Assembly (NCBI RefSeq): GCF_001305515.1
Contig: NZ_LJYW01000001.1
Span: 1,142,177-1,206,176, forward strand
Length of the DNA: 64,000 nucleotides
Direction of reading: 5' to 3'
From: Prosthecodimorpha hirschii
GTDB lineage: Bacteria > Pseudomonadota > Alphaproteobacteria > Rhizobiales > Ancalomicrobiaceae
Shown here: one piece after another, positions 27,631 to 41,916 of the stretch
Position numbering within the stretch: position 1 is the first letter of the stretch
How the letters are laid out: each line of letters opens with the position of its first letter
The notes under the pieces: model-generated
What the model saw: only the letters and a program-made list of their open reading frames with translations
Told to the model about the DNA's origin: nothing
Database searches by the model: none
Position numbers and translations under genes: made by a program

Positions 27631-29118
27631 TCAGCATTCGCCCATGTCGTCGGCGGTGGTGCCGGCGAACTTGCGACGGGTCAGGGCGATCGCGCCGGCC
27701 TCGGCCGGGGCCGACGCCAGGCCCGAAGGCAGGCCGCCGGCATCCCAGGGCGCCGGTGCCCGCACCGTCTCCCAGACCGGATTGGCGAGCGCGATGTCGA
27801 TCTGGCGCACCAGTTCGACCATGCCGTCATAGCCCGCATAGGGATGGTGGCGCTCCTGGTTGATGTCGAGCCAGGGCATCTTCGCCTTCAGGGCGATGAA
27901 CTGGGTACGCCCGCCGGACAGCATGATGTCGGCCTTGCCGGCGGCGAGCAGCGCGTAGAGATCGCGCGGCGCCATGGCGTCGAAGGCGTGCTTGTCGTCC
28001 TTCAGGAGCTGTTTGATCCGCTCCTTGTCCTCCGGCGTCGACTTCTTGGTCGAGGTGCCGACGATCTCCAACCCGACCTCCTGCAGCGCGGCGACCACCG
28101 ACCAGGATTTCACCCCGCCGGTATTGAGCAGCACGCGCTTGCCTTGGAGGCGCGGCCGGAACGCCGCCAGCCGCTGCCAGACGATCGCCTCCTCCTGCAT
28201 GATCAGGGCCTCGGTGCGTTCGATCAGGGACGGGTCGGCGCCGCGCATCACCAAGAGCCGGGCGAGGCTGCGCAGCGCGTCGGAGGTGTCGGAGACGCCG
28301 TAGAAGGAGCCCTCGAAGAAGGGAATGCCCCAGCGTTCCTGCATCTTGCGGGCGAGCGTGATCAGCGCGGTCGAGCAGACCATCATGGTGGCGCGCGCGG
28401 TATGGGCGGCGGCCACGTCGCGGTAGCGCGCATCGCCGGGAATGCAGGCGCGCACCCGGATGCCGAGCCGGTCGAGCAGCGGCTTCACCATCCAGAATTC
28501 GCCGGCGAGATTGAATTCGCCGAGGATGTTCACGTCGGTCGGGCCGACATCGTCCGGCTCGAGCGTGCCGATGACGTGGTCGATCAGCGCCTCGCCGGCG
28601 AGCTTGTTGCCGAGATTCTTGGAGCCGACGAAGCCCGGCGCGTTGACCGGCACCACCGGCAGGCCGAAGCGCTCGCCGGCGCGCCGGCAGACCGCCTCGA
28701 TGTCGTCGCCGATCAGCGCGGTGACGCAGGTCGAATAGACGAACACGGCCGGCGGCGCGTGCCGCTCGACGATCTCGCGCACCGCGCGGAACAGCTTCTT
28801 CTCGCCCTGCCCCATGACGATGTCGAGTTCGGTCAGGTCGGTCGTGAAGGAGCGGCGCCAGAGATCGGAGCCGGACGAGCCGGCACCGCGATTGTCCCAG
28901 CTGTTGCCCTCGCAGGCGAGCGGGCCGTGGATCAGATGCGCCACGTCGGTGATCGGCTGCAGCGCGATCTTGGCCCCGTCGAAGGCGCATCCGCCCGCCG
29001 CCGCCCCCGGCGTCAGCGGCTTCGAACAGCCCTTCTTCTTCGCCTTGGCGTCCTTGGCCTGATTCTTGTCGCAGGCCGGCTCGTTGAAAACGTCCTGAAT
29101 GCGCGCTTGCAGCGACAT
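27631..29118 (-). CDS. nifE: Nitrogenase iron-molybdenum cofactor scaffold subunit NifE
   Basis: A 495-residue alpha-type subunit of the NifEN scaffold complex. It has cysteines in the expected places: [26 protein letters not shown] and [11 protein letters not shown]. The C-terminal [15 protein letters not shown] resembles the NifD cofactor pocket. The last 40 residues are a variable Ala/Gly-rich tail. It leads the nifENX-DUF269 unit and has its own sigma-54 promoter 46 nt upstream, needed because a toxin-antitoxin pair separates it from nifK. Length and start are normal. Confidence 0.97.
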   Translation of the reverse strand: MSLQARIQDVFNEPACDKNQAKDAKAKKKGCSKPLTPGAAAGGCAFDGAKIALQPITDVAHLIHGPLACEGNSWDNRGAGSSGSDLWRRSFTTDLTELDIVMGQGEKKLFRAVREIVERHAPPAVFVYSTCVTALIGDDIEAVCRRAGERFGLPVVPVNAPGFVGSKNLGNKLAGEALIDHVIGTLEPDDVGPTDVNILGEFNLAGEFWMVKPLLDRLGIRVRACIPGDARYRDVAAAHTARATMMVCSTALITLARKMQERWGIPFFEGSFYGVSDTSDALRSLARLLVMRGADPSLIERTEALIMQEEAIVWQRLAAFRPRLQGKRVLLNTGGVKSWSVVAALQEVGLEIVGTSTKKSTPEDKERIKQLLKDDKHAFDAMAPRDLYALLAAGKADIMLSGGRTQFIALKAKMPWLDINQERHHPYAGYDGMVELVRQIDIALANPVWETVRAPAPWDAGGLPSGLASAPAEAGAIALTRRKFAGTTADDMGEC

Positions 29119-29163
29119 GGGCCTGGCCCCTCCGCGACGCCGATGGTCTCGTGAGGGGAGATC

Positions 29164-29179
29164 AGCAAGCGGTGTGCCA
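29164..29179 (-). promoter_or_regulatory. Sigma-54 promoter of nifE
   Basis: On the minus strand TGGCACACCGCTTGCT has the -24 (TGGCAC) and -12 (TTGC) elements with N5 between them, an excellent match. The -12 GC sits about 47 nt upstream of the nifE start. No TGT-N10-ACA NifA site was found in the 150 nt upstream. Confidence 0.82.
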
Positions 29180-29267
29180 GGATATTAATATTATGATTTC
29201 ATTGAATTTTTCTCGTCCTCGAAGCACTCGGCCCGACAGTCGACACGACGATGTCGGAAAGGCAACG

Positions 29268-29660
29268 TCACATCGGCGGAAGAGCCACAACGACATCGGT
29301 GGCCGCGAAGTCGTTGCCGACGAACAGGAGCGGACAATCCAAGTGCTTGGCCAGGCAGTAGGCAAAGCAGTCGCCGAAATTGAGCCCGGCCCGATCGAAT
29401 CCCTTGCCCCACCGTCGGTAGGCGGCAGCGGCAGTATCGGCCGTATCCGCATCGACGGCCACGACCTCGACGTGAAGGGCGTCGATCAGTTCGTTGAGTT
29501 CCTCGAGATAGCCGCGCATGACGGCGACGATCTTCGCCTCGGTCAGCGTCCCGGCGGAGATCACCCGCCGGTCGGCCTCGACGAGAGATCGGGATATCAG
29601 TTCGAAACCGGCCTCGCGCTGCAGGACGGCGACGAGTGCCGACGTGTCGACCGCGATCAC
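29268..29660 (-). CDS. PIN-domain toxin (VapC-like)
   Basis: A 130-residue PIN-fold ribonuclease toxin. The acidic active site is visible: MIAVDTSALVAVL (Asp4), LTEAKIV (Glu), and near the C-terminus NFGDCFAYCLAKHL (Asp) with FVGNDFAATDV (Asp). VapC toxins cut tRNA or rRNA. Its ATG overlaps the antitoxin stop by 4 nt (ATGA), the usual toxin-antitoxin layout. It lies between nifK and nifE, which is not a standard position; the nifE promoter follows its stop by about 90 nt. Confidence 0.9.
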   Translation of the reverse strand: MIAVDTSALVAVLQREAGFELISRSLVEADRRVISAGTLTEAKIVAVMRGYLEELNELIDALHVEVVAVDADTADTAAAAYRRWGKGFDRAGLNFGDCFAYCLAKHLDCPLLFVGNDFAATDVVVALPPM

Positions 29661-29932
29661 AGGGGCAGACCGTCGTGGCCGTAGAGAAAATCCTGCGACC
29701 GCGCCGCGTCCGGGCCGGGCGTCGCCTTGGCAGAGGCGGACCGGCTGATGCGATCGATGACCGCGTAGATGTCCTCGTTCGTGGCGTTGCCGCGCGGCTT
29801 CGGGGCGGGCGCCAGCGAAACCAGTTTCGCCGCTGGTGCGCCTTCGCGCGTGAGCACGATCTCCTCGCCGGCTTCGGCGCGGCGGACCAGTTCGGCGAGG
29901 TGACCTTCTGCATCCTTGAGCGGAATATTCAT
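29657..29932 (-). CDS. Phd/YefM-family antitoxin
   Basis: A 91-residue antitoxin. The N-terminal Phd/YefM DNA-binding fold reads MNIPLKDAEGHLAELVRRAE, then GEEIVLTREGAPAAKLV. The C-terminal tail (about 45 residues, ending YGHDGLPL) would wrap the toxin. The start at 29932 gives the family N-terminus; an upstream Met at 29977 adds non-homologous residues. It precedes and overlaps the PIN toxin gene and likely represses its own promoter in the 205-nt gap after nifK. Confidence 0.87.
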   Translation of the reverse strand: MNIPLKDAEGHLAELVRRAEAGEEIVLTREGAPAAKLVSLAPAPKPRGNATNEDIYAVIDRISRSASAKATPGPDAARSQDFLYGHDGLPL

Positions 29933-30086
29933 GGCTCCACCCTCCAGCGTCGCGCCAGCATGGGCAAGAAGGCGCACAAGGTCAATTTAGGCTTGGGTTG
30001 TCGCACCAGAATATCCGGATCGTCCGCCCGTACCGCCCTTCATTCGAGCGGACCAGCCTCTGGAACCCCTCCCCTGCGACGCCGAA

Positions 30087-30114
30087 CGGCCGGCCTCCTG
30101 GTGGAGGCCGGCCG
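30087..30114 (-). terminator. Strong stem-loop after nifK
   Basis: Perfect 12-bp stem CGGCCGGCCTCC / GGAGGCCGGCCG with a 4-nt loop, 23 nt beyond the nifK stop. It has no T-run, so it may stabilise nifHDK mRNA or attenuate read-through into the toxin-antitoxin pair rather than terminate fully. Confidence 0.6.
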
Positions 30115-30137
30115 CAGGGTCCGACGGGTGTTGGGGA

Positions 30138-31676
30138 TCAACGGGTCAGATCGAAGGAATAGTCCGTCTCGCCGGGCAGGATGGTGTCGTCGTCGAGCTT
30201 GTCGAAGACCTTGTCGAGGATCGCCGTCAGCACGCGCAGGCCGCCCTGGTAGCCCCAGAGGGGGAAGCGGTGATGGTGGTGGCGGTCGAAGACCGGGAAG
30301 GTCAGGCGCAGGAGCGGCGTGCCGGTGTCGCGCTCCAGATACTTGCCGTAGGAATTGCCGATCAGCATGTCGACCGGCTCGGTGAACAGAAGCGAGCGCA
30401 GGTGCCAGAGGTCCTTGCCGGCCCAGACCTTGGCGTCGCGGCCGAAGGGCGAGGCGTCGAGCATGGCGCGCATCTCCTCGCCCCATTGCTTGGTGCCGTT
30501 GGTCGCCAGGCAATGGATCGGCTCGCCGCCGGTCTCCATGACGAAGCGCGCCATCGCCTGGACGAAGTCGGGATCGCCGTAGATCGCGTATTTCTTGCCG
30601 TGCAGCCAGGACTGGCTGTCCGCCATGGCGTCGACCAGGCGGCCGCGCTCCATGCGGATCGCCTCCGGGATCGGCTTGCCGGCGAGCGCGGAGATCTTCA
30701 TCAGGAGTTCGTCGGTCGCCCGCACGCCCATCGGGTAGTGGAACGAGGCCGTCTCCTGGCCCTTGCCGGCGGCATAGTCGAGCGTCTTGCGCGTGTTCCA
30801 GGTCTGCAGCGACAGGGTCGCCTTGGCGTTGATCGCGGCCTTCACGTCCTCGATCTTGGTGCCGCCGTCATACATGCGGAACTCGCCGTCGGCGGGCGTG
30901 TCGAACTGGTCGGAGGCATCGCCGAGGATCGTGTAGTCGACGCCCATCAGATCGAGCAGGCGCTTCAGCTCGCGGTTGTTGCCGACGCAGAAGCCGTCGA
31001 AGCCGGGGATGATGTTGATCGCATTGCCCGGCTCGCGCGCGGCGTCCTTCCAGAAATGCTCCAGGATGCCCTTGACCATGTTGTCGTAGCCGTCGACATG
31101 GCTGCCGACGAAGGCCGGCGTGTGGGCGAAGGGCACGTCGAAGCTCTGCGGCACCGAGCCCTTGTCCTTGGCGGTCTGGATGAAGGAATGCAGGTCGTCG
31201 CCGATCACCTCGGCCATGCAGGTGGTCGAGACGGCGACCATCTTCGGCCCGTAGAGTGAATAGGTGTTGGCGAGGCCGTCGACCATGTTGTTGAGCCCGC
31301 CGAACACCGCCGCATCCTCGGTCATCGAGGAGGAGACCGCGCTGCACGGCTCCTTGAAATGGCGCGACAGGTGCGAGCGGTAGTAGGCGACGCAGCCCTG
31401 CGAGCCATGCACGAAGCTCATGGTCTTCTCGAAGCCGGCGGCGGCGAAGACCGCGCCGAGCGGCTGGCAGGCCTTGGCCGGATTGACCACCAGGGCCTCG
31501 CGGGCGAGGTTCTTCTCGCGGTATTCCCAGGTCTTGGTGAACTCGCCCTGCTCGGCGACCTGCGCGTCGGGCACGCCGCATTCGAACATCTTCTTCTTGT
31601 TGGCGAGCATCTCCTTGTATTCGGGCTGCCGGAACAGCGGGGCGTGGTCGAGCACGGTGTCTGCGGATTGCGGCAT
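30138..31676 (-). CDS. nifK: Nitrogenase molybdenum-iron protein beta chain NifK
   Basis: A 512-residue subunit of dinitrogenase. The P-cluster cysteines lie in [33 protein letters not shown] and [12 protein letters not shown]. The C-terminus [20 protein letters not shown] and the final DYSFDLTR are typical of NifK. Length is standard for alphaproteobacterial NifK. It follows nifD by 154 nt in the nifHDK operon and is followed by a strong stem-loop and then the toxin-antitoxin pair. Start 31676 gives [11 protein letters not shown], which fits family N-termini. Confidence 0.98.
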   Translation of the reverse strand: MPQSADTVLDHAPLFRQPEYKEMLANKKKMFECGVPDAQVAEQGEFTKTWEYREKNLAREALVVNPAKACQPLGAVFAAAGFEKTMSFVHGSQGCVAYYRSHLSRHFKEPCSAVSSSMTEDAAVFGGLNNMVDGLANTYSLYGPKMVAVSTTCMAEVIGDDLHSFIQTAKDKGSVPQSFDVPFAHTPAFVGSHVDGYDNMVKGILEHFWKDAAREPGNAINIIPGFDGFCVGNNRELKRLLDLMGVDYTILGDASDQFDTPADGEFRMYDGGTKIEDVKAAINAKATLSLQTWNTRKTLDYAAGKGQETASFHYPMGVRATDELLMKISALAGKPIPEAIRMERGRLVDAMADSQSWLHGKKYAIYGDPDFVQAMARFVMETGGEPIHCLATNGTKQWGEEMRAMLDASPFGRDAKVWAGKDLWHLRSLLFTEPVDMLIGNSYGKYLERDTGTPLLRLTFPVFDRHHHHRFPLWGYQGGLRVLTAILDKVFDKLDDDTILPGETDYSFDLTR

Positions 31677-31830
31677 GGTGATCACCTCGGGTCGCCCGGG
31701 CCGCGCCATACGGCGGCACTGTCGGGTGGGTGAAGGGGGGCGCGACGGACGCGCGGGGTCGGTCCCTGCGGGCGGGCGGCTCGCAGGGGTCTCTCCATCA
31801 GGGGGATCGGTTAGCGACGCGCGACGCGCC

Positions 31831-33333
31831 TCATTCCGCCGCGACCGCGAAGGTCTCGGGCGTCTCCCAGGGCGCGTCGAACAGGCCCCAGACCGGGTTG
31901 TTGATCGCCAGATCCATGTCGCGGGCGAAGATCGCGAAGCCGTCATAGCCGTGATAGGGGCCGGAATAGTCCCAGCTGTGCATCTGGCGGAACGGGATGC
32001 CCATCTTCTGCACCGGGTACTTTTCCTTGATGCCCGAGCCGACCAGGTCGGGACGGATCTTCTCGATGAACTTCTCCAGCTCGTAGCCGGTCACGTCGTC
32101 GTAGATCAGCGTGCCGTTCTTCACGTAGTGACCGGTGCGCTGGTAGTCGTCGTTGTGGCCGAACTCGTAGCCGGTCCCGGCGATCTCCATGCCGAGATCC
32201 TCATAAGCCGTGATGACATGGCGCGGGCGCAGGCCGCCGACATAGAGCATCACGGTCTTGCCTTCGAGGCGCGGCCGATACTTGGCGATCACGGCATCGA
32301 CCAGCGGCCGGTACTTGGCGATCACCGCCTCGGTCTTCGCCTCGATCTCCGGCCCGAAATGCTTGGCGATCTTGCGCATCGAGGCTTCGATCTGGGACGG
32401 GCCGAAGAAATTGTATTCCATCCAGGAGACGCCGTACTTCTCTTCCATGTGCCGGCAGATGTAGTTCATCGACCGGTAGCAATGGATCAGGTTGAGCCGG
32501 GCCTTCGGCGCCCGCTCGATCTCGGCCAGCGTCGCGTCGCCCGACCAGTTGCCGACCACGCGCAAGCCCATCTCCTCGAGCAGGATGCGCGAGGCCCAGG
32601 CGTCGCCGCCGATATTGTAGTCGCCGATCACGTTCACGTCGTAGGGGCCGGTCTCCCAGGCGCTCTCCTTCTTGTCGAAGACCCAGTCGCGGATGGCGTC
32701 GTTGGCGATGTGGTGGCCGAGCGACTGCGACACGCCGCGGAAGCCCTCGCAGCGCACCGGCACGATGGTGGTGTCGTGCTCCTTGGCCTTCTTCTTCGAG
32801 ACCGCCTCGATGTCGTCGCCGATCAGGCCGATCGGGCATTCGGACTGCACCGAGATGCCGTTGGCGAGCGGGAACAGCGTCTCGATCTCGTCGATCACCT
32901 TCTCCAGCTTCTTGTCGCCGCCGAAGACGATGTCGCGTTCCTGGAAGTCGGAGGTGAATTGCATCGTCACGAAGGTGTCGATGCCGGTCTGGCCGATATA
33001 GTAGTTGCGCCGCTGCGACCATGAATACTGGCCGCAACCGACCGGACCATGGCTGATATGGACCATGTCCTTGATCGGCCCCCAGACCACGCCCTTCGAA
33101 CCGGCATAGGCGCAGCCGCGGATGGTCATCACGCCCGGGATGGACTTGATGTTCGACTTCACGTCGCATTCGGTGAGATGCTTGATCTCGCCATGTTCCT
33201 CGTCCTCGCCGGCCGCCTTGGCGACCGAAAGATGCTTGCGGCGGCGCTTGGCGAACTTGTCGGGATATTGCGACAGCACCTCCGCGATGACCTTCTCGTT
33301 GAAGGCGCCGTCATTCTCATAATCGAGGCTCAT
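31831..33333 (-). CDS. nifD: Nitrogenase molybdenum-iron protein alpha chain NifD
   Basis: A 500-residue subunit carrying the FeMo cofactor. P-cluster cysteines lie in [30 protein letters not shown] and [11 protein letters not shown]. The cofactor Cys is in the [18 protein letters not shown] region and the cofactor His in [17 protein letters not shown]. These match the Azotobacter Cys62/88/154/275 and His442 set by context. It pairs with NifK to form the catalytic heterotetramer. It starts 194 nt after nifH, with a stem-loop in between. GAGG lies upstream of the ATG. Confidence 0.98.
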   Translation of the reverse strand: MSLDYENDGAFNEKVIAEVLSQYPDKFAKRRRKHLSVAKAAGEDEEHGEIKHLTECDVKSNIKSIPGVMTIRGCAYAGSKGVVWGPIKDMVHISHGPVGCGQYSWSQRRNYYIGQTGIDTFVTMQFTSDFQERDIVFGGDKKLEKVIDEIETLFPLANGISVQSECPIGLIGDDIEAVSKKKAKEHDTTIVPVRCEGFRGVSQSLGHHIANDAIRDWVFDKKESAWETGPYDVNVIGDYNIGGDAWASRILLEEMGLRVVGNWSGDATLAEIERAPKARLNLIHCYRSMNYICRHMEEKYGVSWMEYNFFGPSQIEASMRKIAKHFGPEIEAKTEAVIAKYRPLVDAVIAKYRPRLEGKTVMLYVGGLRPRHVITAYEDLGMEIAGTGYEFGHNDDYQRTGHYVKNGTLIYDDVTGYELEKFIEKIRPDLVGSGIKEKYPVQKMGIPFRQMHSWDYSGPYHGYDGFAIFARDMDLAINNPVWGLFDAPWETPETFAVAAE

Positions 33334-33478
33334 GGAGGCCCCCTCGTTCGATCGGGTTGGCGGGCGGGACCGGACGCCGCCGGGGTCAAGGCCCGGCGCC
33401 GACCGTTCCCCGCGCGCGATCGCTTCGGGCATGACCCGCCCGGACGAAACGACCGTCGCGCATCCAGGGACTTCAGAG

Positions 33479-33508
33479 CCCGGCGGGGCTCGCACGAGGC
33501 CCGCCGGG
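33479..33508 (-). terminator. Stem-loop between nifH and nifD
   Basis: Perfect 9-bp stem CCCGGCGGG / CCCGCCGGG with a 12-nt loop, beginning 20 nt beyond the nifH stop. No T-run. Likely a 3' stabiliser of the abundant nifH transcript or an attenuator that sets nifH above nifDK. A weaker 7-bp stem lies at 31764-31788 between nifD and nifK. Confidence 0.55.
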
Positions 33509-33527
33509 ACCCGCGTCGGTGCCGCGC

Positions 33528-34538
<1,011 letters not shown>

Positions 34539-34618
34539 ACTCGCCGCCGCGATATAATTGTTCATGATTTCAAATACCTAATGGAAAGACCACCACACCG
34601 CGAGGTCCGACGGACCCG

Positions 34619-34634
34619 TGTCGCGAGGCCGACA
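34619..34634. promoter_or_regulatory. NifA upstream activator sequence
   Basis: TGTCGCGAGGCCGACA matches TGT-N10-ACA exactly. It is about 80-95 nt upstream of the -24 box, with an AT-rich stretch between them that could bend or bind IHF. This is the usual NifA-enhancer arrangement. Confidence 0.8.
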
Positions 34635-34638
34635 ATTC

Positions 34639-34654
34639 GCGACAGGCCTGTCGC
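34639..34654. promoter_or_regulatory. 16-bp perfect palindrome next to the NifA site
   Basis: GCGACAGGCCTGTCGC, a perfect palindrome 4 nt beyond the NifA site. It shares the CGACA word with that site. It might bind a second regulator or fold as the 3' end of the upstream methyltransferase transcript. Function unknown. Confidence 0.5.
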
Positions 34655-34687
34655 GCCCGCCACGCTGCGGCCCGCCGTCGCCCCGGG

Positions 34688-35335
34688 CTACATCACCAGC
34701 GCCCTGCCGGGGACGAGCGGCACGAAGCGCACCGCGCCGAGCACCTCGGCGTGGAAGCCGTCGCGCCGGCGCACGACGCGCTGCAGCTGCTGGACGGTGC
34801 CCGGCTCGCCGACCGGCATGACCAGGACGCCCTCCGGCGCCAATTGGCTGAGCAGCGCGTCGGGAATGCGCGGCGCGGAGCCGGCGACATGGATGCGGTC
34901 GAAGGGGGCCTGATCGGCCCAGCCCTCCAGGCCGTCGCCGAAGGCGGCCTCCAGGTTGCCGAGCCGCAGCGCCATGAAGCGGCCGAGGGCCAGGTCGACC
35001 AGGCCGCGATAGCGCTCGACGGTGAAGACCTGCCGGGCGATCCGCGCCATCACGGCCGCGGCGAAACCGGACCCGGTGCCGATGTCGAGCACGCGCTGGT
35101 CCGGTCCGATCTTCAGATGCTGCAGGATGCGCCCGATCGTCGACGACGCCGTGGCGGTCTGGCCGCATTCGATGGCGAGCGGGCGATCGTCGAAGGCACG
35201 GATGCGATCCTCGGCCGCGGCGAAGATCTTGCGCGGGCATTGCTCGATCGCCGACAGGATGGCCGGATCGAACACGCCGCGCGACCGCAGCGACAGGACC
35301 AGCCGGGCGAGCCGCACGCGATCATGCTCGTCCAT
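34688..35335 (-). CDS. Protein-L-isoaspartate O-methyltransferase-like protein
   Basis: A 215-residue SAM-dependent methyltransferase of the PCMT family, which repairs isoaspartyl residues. It has the substrate segment ECGQTATASSTIGRIL, close to the family's GQTIS motif, then RVLDIGTGSGFAAAV (SAM motif I), FTVERYRGL and the C-terminal GVLVMPVGEP. Length is normal. Start 35335 (MDEHDRVRLARLV) is preferred; the upstream frame extension has no family match. It is on the same strand as nifH, 254 nt upstream, but nifH has its own promoter, so the link is positional. Confidence 0.88.
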   Translation of the reverse strand: MDEHDRVRLARLVLSLRSRGVFDPAILSAIEQCPRKIFAAAEDRIRAFDDRPLAIECGQTATASSTIGRILQHLKIGPDQRVLDIGTGSGFAAAVMARIARQVFTVERYRGLVDLALGRFMALRLGNLEAAFGDGLEGWADQAPFDRIHVAGSAPRIPDALLSQLAPEGVLVMPVGEPGTVQQLQRVVRRRDGFHAEVLGAVRFVPLVPGRALVM

Positions 35336-35487
35336 GGCCAGGATGGCGGGATCGATCGGACGGGTCGGAAGACCTCGGATCAAGGCGCAGTCCGTGGGGC
35401 AAGGGCCGCTGGGAGGCCGACTATTTCGCGAATCTGCGGACTTCGCAATGCGTTCGCCGCAAATGCGCAACCAGCGCCGCAAACAGA

Positions 35488-35523
35488 CGAAGCCCCCCGC
35501 ACGCGTCGCGTCGGAGGGCTTCG
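35488..35523 (-). terminator. Probable terminator of ndk
   Basis: Eight-bp stem CGAAGCCC / GGGCTTCG with an internal GC-rich loop, 33 nt beyond the ndk stop. On the minus strand it is followed by TCTGTTTG, a weak T-rich end. Confidence 0.55.
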
Positions 35524-35555
35524 CCGGCCGTCAGCACATCGGGATTGCGAAAGGG

Positions 35556-35978
35556 TCAGCCGACCAGTTCGACGCCCGAGAAGAAATAGCGGATCTCTTC
35601 GGCGGCGGTCTCCGGAGCGTCGGAGCCGTGGACCGAGTTCTCGCCGATCGACAGCGCGAATTCCTTGCGGATGGTACCCTCGGCGGCGTTGGCCGGGTTG
35701 GTGGCGCCCATCACTTCGCGGTTCTTGGCGATCGCGTTCTCGCCTTCGAGCACCTGCACCACCACCGGGGCGGAAGACATGAACTCGGTCAGTTCGCCGT
35801 AGAAGGGACGCGCCTTGTGGACGGCGTAAAACTCCTGGGCCTGACGCAGGCTCATCCAGATGCGCTTGGAGGCGACGACGCGCAGGCCGGCGGCTTCCAG
35901 CTTGGCCGTGATGGCGCCGGTCAGGTTGCGGCGGGTCGCGTCGGGCTTGATCATCGAGAAGGTGCGTTCGATCGCCAT
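35556..35978 (-). CDS. ndk: Nucleoside diphosphate kinase
   Basis: A 140-residue enzyme that transfers the gamma phosphate of ATP to other nucleoside diphosphates through a phosphohistidine. It has the N-terminal [15 protein letters not shown], the substrate-loop segment [10 protein letters not shown] and the active-site [11 protein letters not shown] with the catalytic His. Length and start are standard. It is a single-gene unit. Confidence 0.98.
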   Translation of the reverse strand: MAIERTFSMIKPDATRRNLTGAITAKLEAAGLRVVASKRIWMSLRQAQEFYAVHKARPFYGELTEFMSSAPVVVQVLEGENAIAKNREVMGATNPANAAEGTIRKEFALSIGENSVHGSDAPETAAEEIRYFFSGVELVG

Positions 35979-36175
35979 GGGATCCTCGGCTTCAGGGGAA
36001 ACGGTCGGGCCGGCTTATAGCCCGCGTCAACCGGAACGCCAAGGGGCCGCAACGGCATCATCGCGAGCCAAAAGCGCCTCACCCAGTCCGCAAACGGCCT
36101 CAGGGGCGCGGGCGAGCCGCACCCCTGAGGTCGGGTCCGTGAAGGGGGTTCGGTCAGGCCTTGCGTGCCGAAGGG

Positions 36176-36571
36176 TCAGTTCGGCGCGCGGTCCTGCCCG
36201 GACTTTTCAGGGGTGTTCACAAGCTTCAGTTCGGCCATGTCGCCTTCGCGCTCCCGGACGGTGAAGCTCGGGATCACGGCGTTCTTGGCGACCACGGTCG
36301 TGTTGTTGACCGGGTCGGAGCGATAGACCAGGGCGCCGGACGGGTCGCGGAACTCCACGACGGCGCCCTTGGGCCCGATCAGTTCGACATGGCTGACGAC
36401 CGCGGCCGGGTCGATGTCGGTATAGGTCAGCGCCGGACGGGCCTCGCCCATCCGATCGCCGCGCAAGGCCGGCACCACGCCGATCGAAGCGTTGACGGAC
36501 GTGAGGGCGATGACGCCCACGACGGCACCGGCGCAGAAGCCGGCGACCATCATCTTGTATTCGCTACGCAT
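36176..36571 (-). CDS. Small membrane-anchored or secreted protein of unknown function
   Basis: A 131-residue protein with a basic N-terminus and one hydrophobic helix (MMVAGFCAGAVVGVIALTSV), likely a signal anchor. A periplasmic domain with no recognised motif follows; it contains a beta-rich VELIGPKGAVVEFRDPSG and VYRSDPVNNTTVVAK. The start at 36571 is decided by GAGGGAGG five nt upstream. The ATG 18 nt earlier lies within that site. It is a single-gene unit. No function is offered. Confidence 0.75.
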   Translation of the reverse strand: MRSEYKMMVAGFCAGAVVGVIALTSVNASIGVVPALRGDRMGEARPALTYTDIDPAAVVSHVELIGPKGAVVEFRDPSGALVYRSDPVNNTTVVAKNAVIPSFTVREREGDMAELKLVNTPEKSGQDRAPN

Positions 36572-36908
36572 GAATGCCTCCCTCGGCATTACACCTGGGG
36601 GCGGATTCTCACCCGGACACGTCGCCTTTTTTCGATGCGCAGCGGGGCTCCTATTCCTCCGCTGCGCCGGCGTGTTCGCCTTATCCGCTCTCGTGATGTT
36701 CTATATAGCGCAGGTCCGTTACCCTGCTTTTGCGTCCAACGCTCAAATTGTTTCAAGGTTGCGTGAATTGTTTCGCGACATGCAGATTTCACGGTAACGG
36801 TGTCGTGAATACGGTCGAAGAGCTTCGGGCAGCCTTCTTGCGGCCCCCCTGGCGGCCTTCGGGCAGCCCTTGGCCGGACTGCCCGTGCCGGTCACCGGCC
36901 TCCGCCGC
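36572..36908. other. Intergenic region upstream of the small membrane protein
   Basis: 337 nt between the GST stop and the small membrane-protein start. A TATATA word lies near 36702 in a locally AT-rich part and may belong to the promoter. Nothing else definite. Confidence 0.4.
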
Positions 36909-37538
36909 TCACGGGACCAGCATGCCGCGCTGAACGGCCGGGCGGGCACCGACCTGATCGACCCAGCGGCGCACATTGTCGATCGGCGGCAGGCCGTCGG
37001 CGATCTGGTCGGCGAGGCCGGTCAGGGCGTTGAGCGTCCAGGCGTAGGTCGCCATGTCGGCGATGGAGTAGTCGGCCCCGGCCAGATAGGCGTTGCCGGC
37101 CAGCTGCCGGTCCATCACGCCGAGCAGACGCTGGGTCTCCTTGACGTAACGATTGATGCCGTAGGGCACCTTTTCGGGCGCATAGCGGATGAAGTGGTTG
37201 GCCTGGCCGAACATCGGACCGACACCGCCCATCTGCCACATCAGCCATTGCAGGGTGTGGTAGCGCCCGGCCCCGGAAGCCGGCAGGAACCGCCCGGTCT
37301 TCTCGGCCAGATAGATCAGGATGGCGCCGGACTCGAACAGCGACAGCGGACCGCCTTCGGCATCGTGGTCGACGATGGCCGGGATGCGATTGTTCGGGGC
37401 AACCTTCAGGAAGGCCGGATCGAACTGCTCGTTCTTGCCGATATTGACCGCCTTGACCTCGTAGGCGAGGCCCATCTCCTCGAGTGCGATGGAGATCTTG
37501 CGGCCGTTGGGCGTGGCCCAGGTGTAGAAGGTGATCAT
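36909..37538 (-). CDS. Glutathione S-transferase (nu-class/YfcG-like)
   Basis: A 209-residue GST. The N-terminal thioredoxin fold has TWATPNGRKISIALEEMG and NNRIPAIVD, with ESGAILIYLAEKTGRF as the glutathione-contacting SNAIL/TRAIL-type segment. The TPNGRK motif resembles the nu class (E. coli YfcG/YghU), which reduces disulfides and peroxides. The C-terminal helical domain includes DYSIADMATYAW. It is a single-gene unit on the minus strand. Confidence 0.92.
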   Translation of the reverse strand: MITFYTWATPNGRKISIALEEMGLAYEVKAVNIGKNEQFDPAFLKVAPNNRIPAIVDHDAEGGPLSLFESGAILIYLAEKTGRFLPASGAGRYHTLQWLMWQMGGVGPMFGQANHFIRYAPEKVPYGINRYVKETQRLLGVMDRQLAGNAYLAGADYSIADMATYAWTLNALTGLADQIADGLPPIDNVRRWVDQVGARPAVQRGMLVP

Positions 37539-37847
37539 GGGATGTGGCGCCTCGACATTCGAACCGGTCGCGACCGGCGACGGCGCGACCCTATTAGTTC
37601 GGTTATCCGGAACAAATGAACTCGTTGTGATCGCACGCCACCGACCCGGCGTCGCGCGCCGCGCGCGACCCCGACCCGACGACATCGGTCGCGACACTAG
37701 CGCGGAACCCCGCCATGTCCGTCCATCCGGCACGCGCCCCAGGGCCGCGCTGACCGCAACCCTGGAGCCGTCCGGCATCGAGGGCCGCGAGCCCGGCACG
37801 GCTGTTCGGAGGTCACCCGCGCGACCGTCACTGTCGGCTCGACGGCG
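37539..37847. other. Intergenic region between metH and GST genes
   Basis: 309 nt holding the GST promoter and the metH 3' end. The stretch 37590-37630 is AT-richer with a partial dyad (TTCGGTTATCCGGAA). No terminator could be called. Confidence 0.4.
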
Positions 37848-41585
<3,738 letters not shown>

Positions 41586-41664
41586 GGAAAACACCCTGTG
41601 ACTGCGGTAGACTTCGGGCCAACGGTCCGGTGACCGAAGTGCGTCTTGCGGCGAGAGGTCAGAA

Positions 41665-41910
41665 ATGATCGCGTTTCATGCGAAAGATCTCGAAAGCGCT
41701 CTTTCGAATATCCGCGAGGAAGTTCGCAGGAGCGTCGAAGACGGTCATGGCGACCAGCAATTCGTCCTGATCCCGGCGGAACAGTATCTGCGTCTGCGGG
41801 ACACCAAGATCATCGATCTGCGCGAGGTATCGCCGGACCTTCTGGACGAAATGGCCCGTCAGCTCGACGAGGCCGTCGACAAGAGGCCGGCCGACGAAAT
41901 GCCGGCATAG
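41665..41910 (+). CDS. Probable antitoxin of a PemK-like pair
   Basis: An 81-residue, charged, mostly helical protein ([19 protein letters not shown], then the C-terminal [16 protein letters not shown]). It has no strong family signature. Its size, position 6 nt ahead of a PemK-like toxin gene and acidic C-terminus suit an antitoxin. GAGAGG lies upstream of the ATG. It is divergent from metH with an 79-nt gap that must also hold the metH promoter. Role is inferred from linkage. Confidence 0.65.
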   Translation: MIAFHAKDLESALSNIREEVRRSVEDGHGDQQFVLIPAEQYLRLRDTKIIDLREVSPDLLDEMARQLDEAVDKRPADEMPA

Positions 41911-41916
41911 ACCGCG

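Noticed and set aside
29645..29661. TGT-N11-ACA as a NifA site for nifE
   Set aside because: Spacing is one base too long and it lies inside the toxin-antitoxin genes about 470 nt upstream of the promoter.
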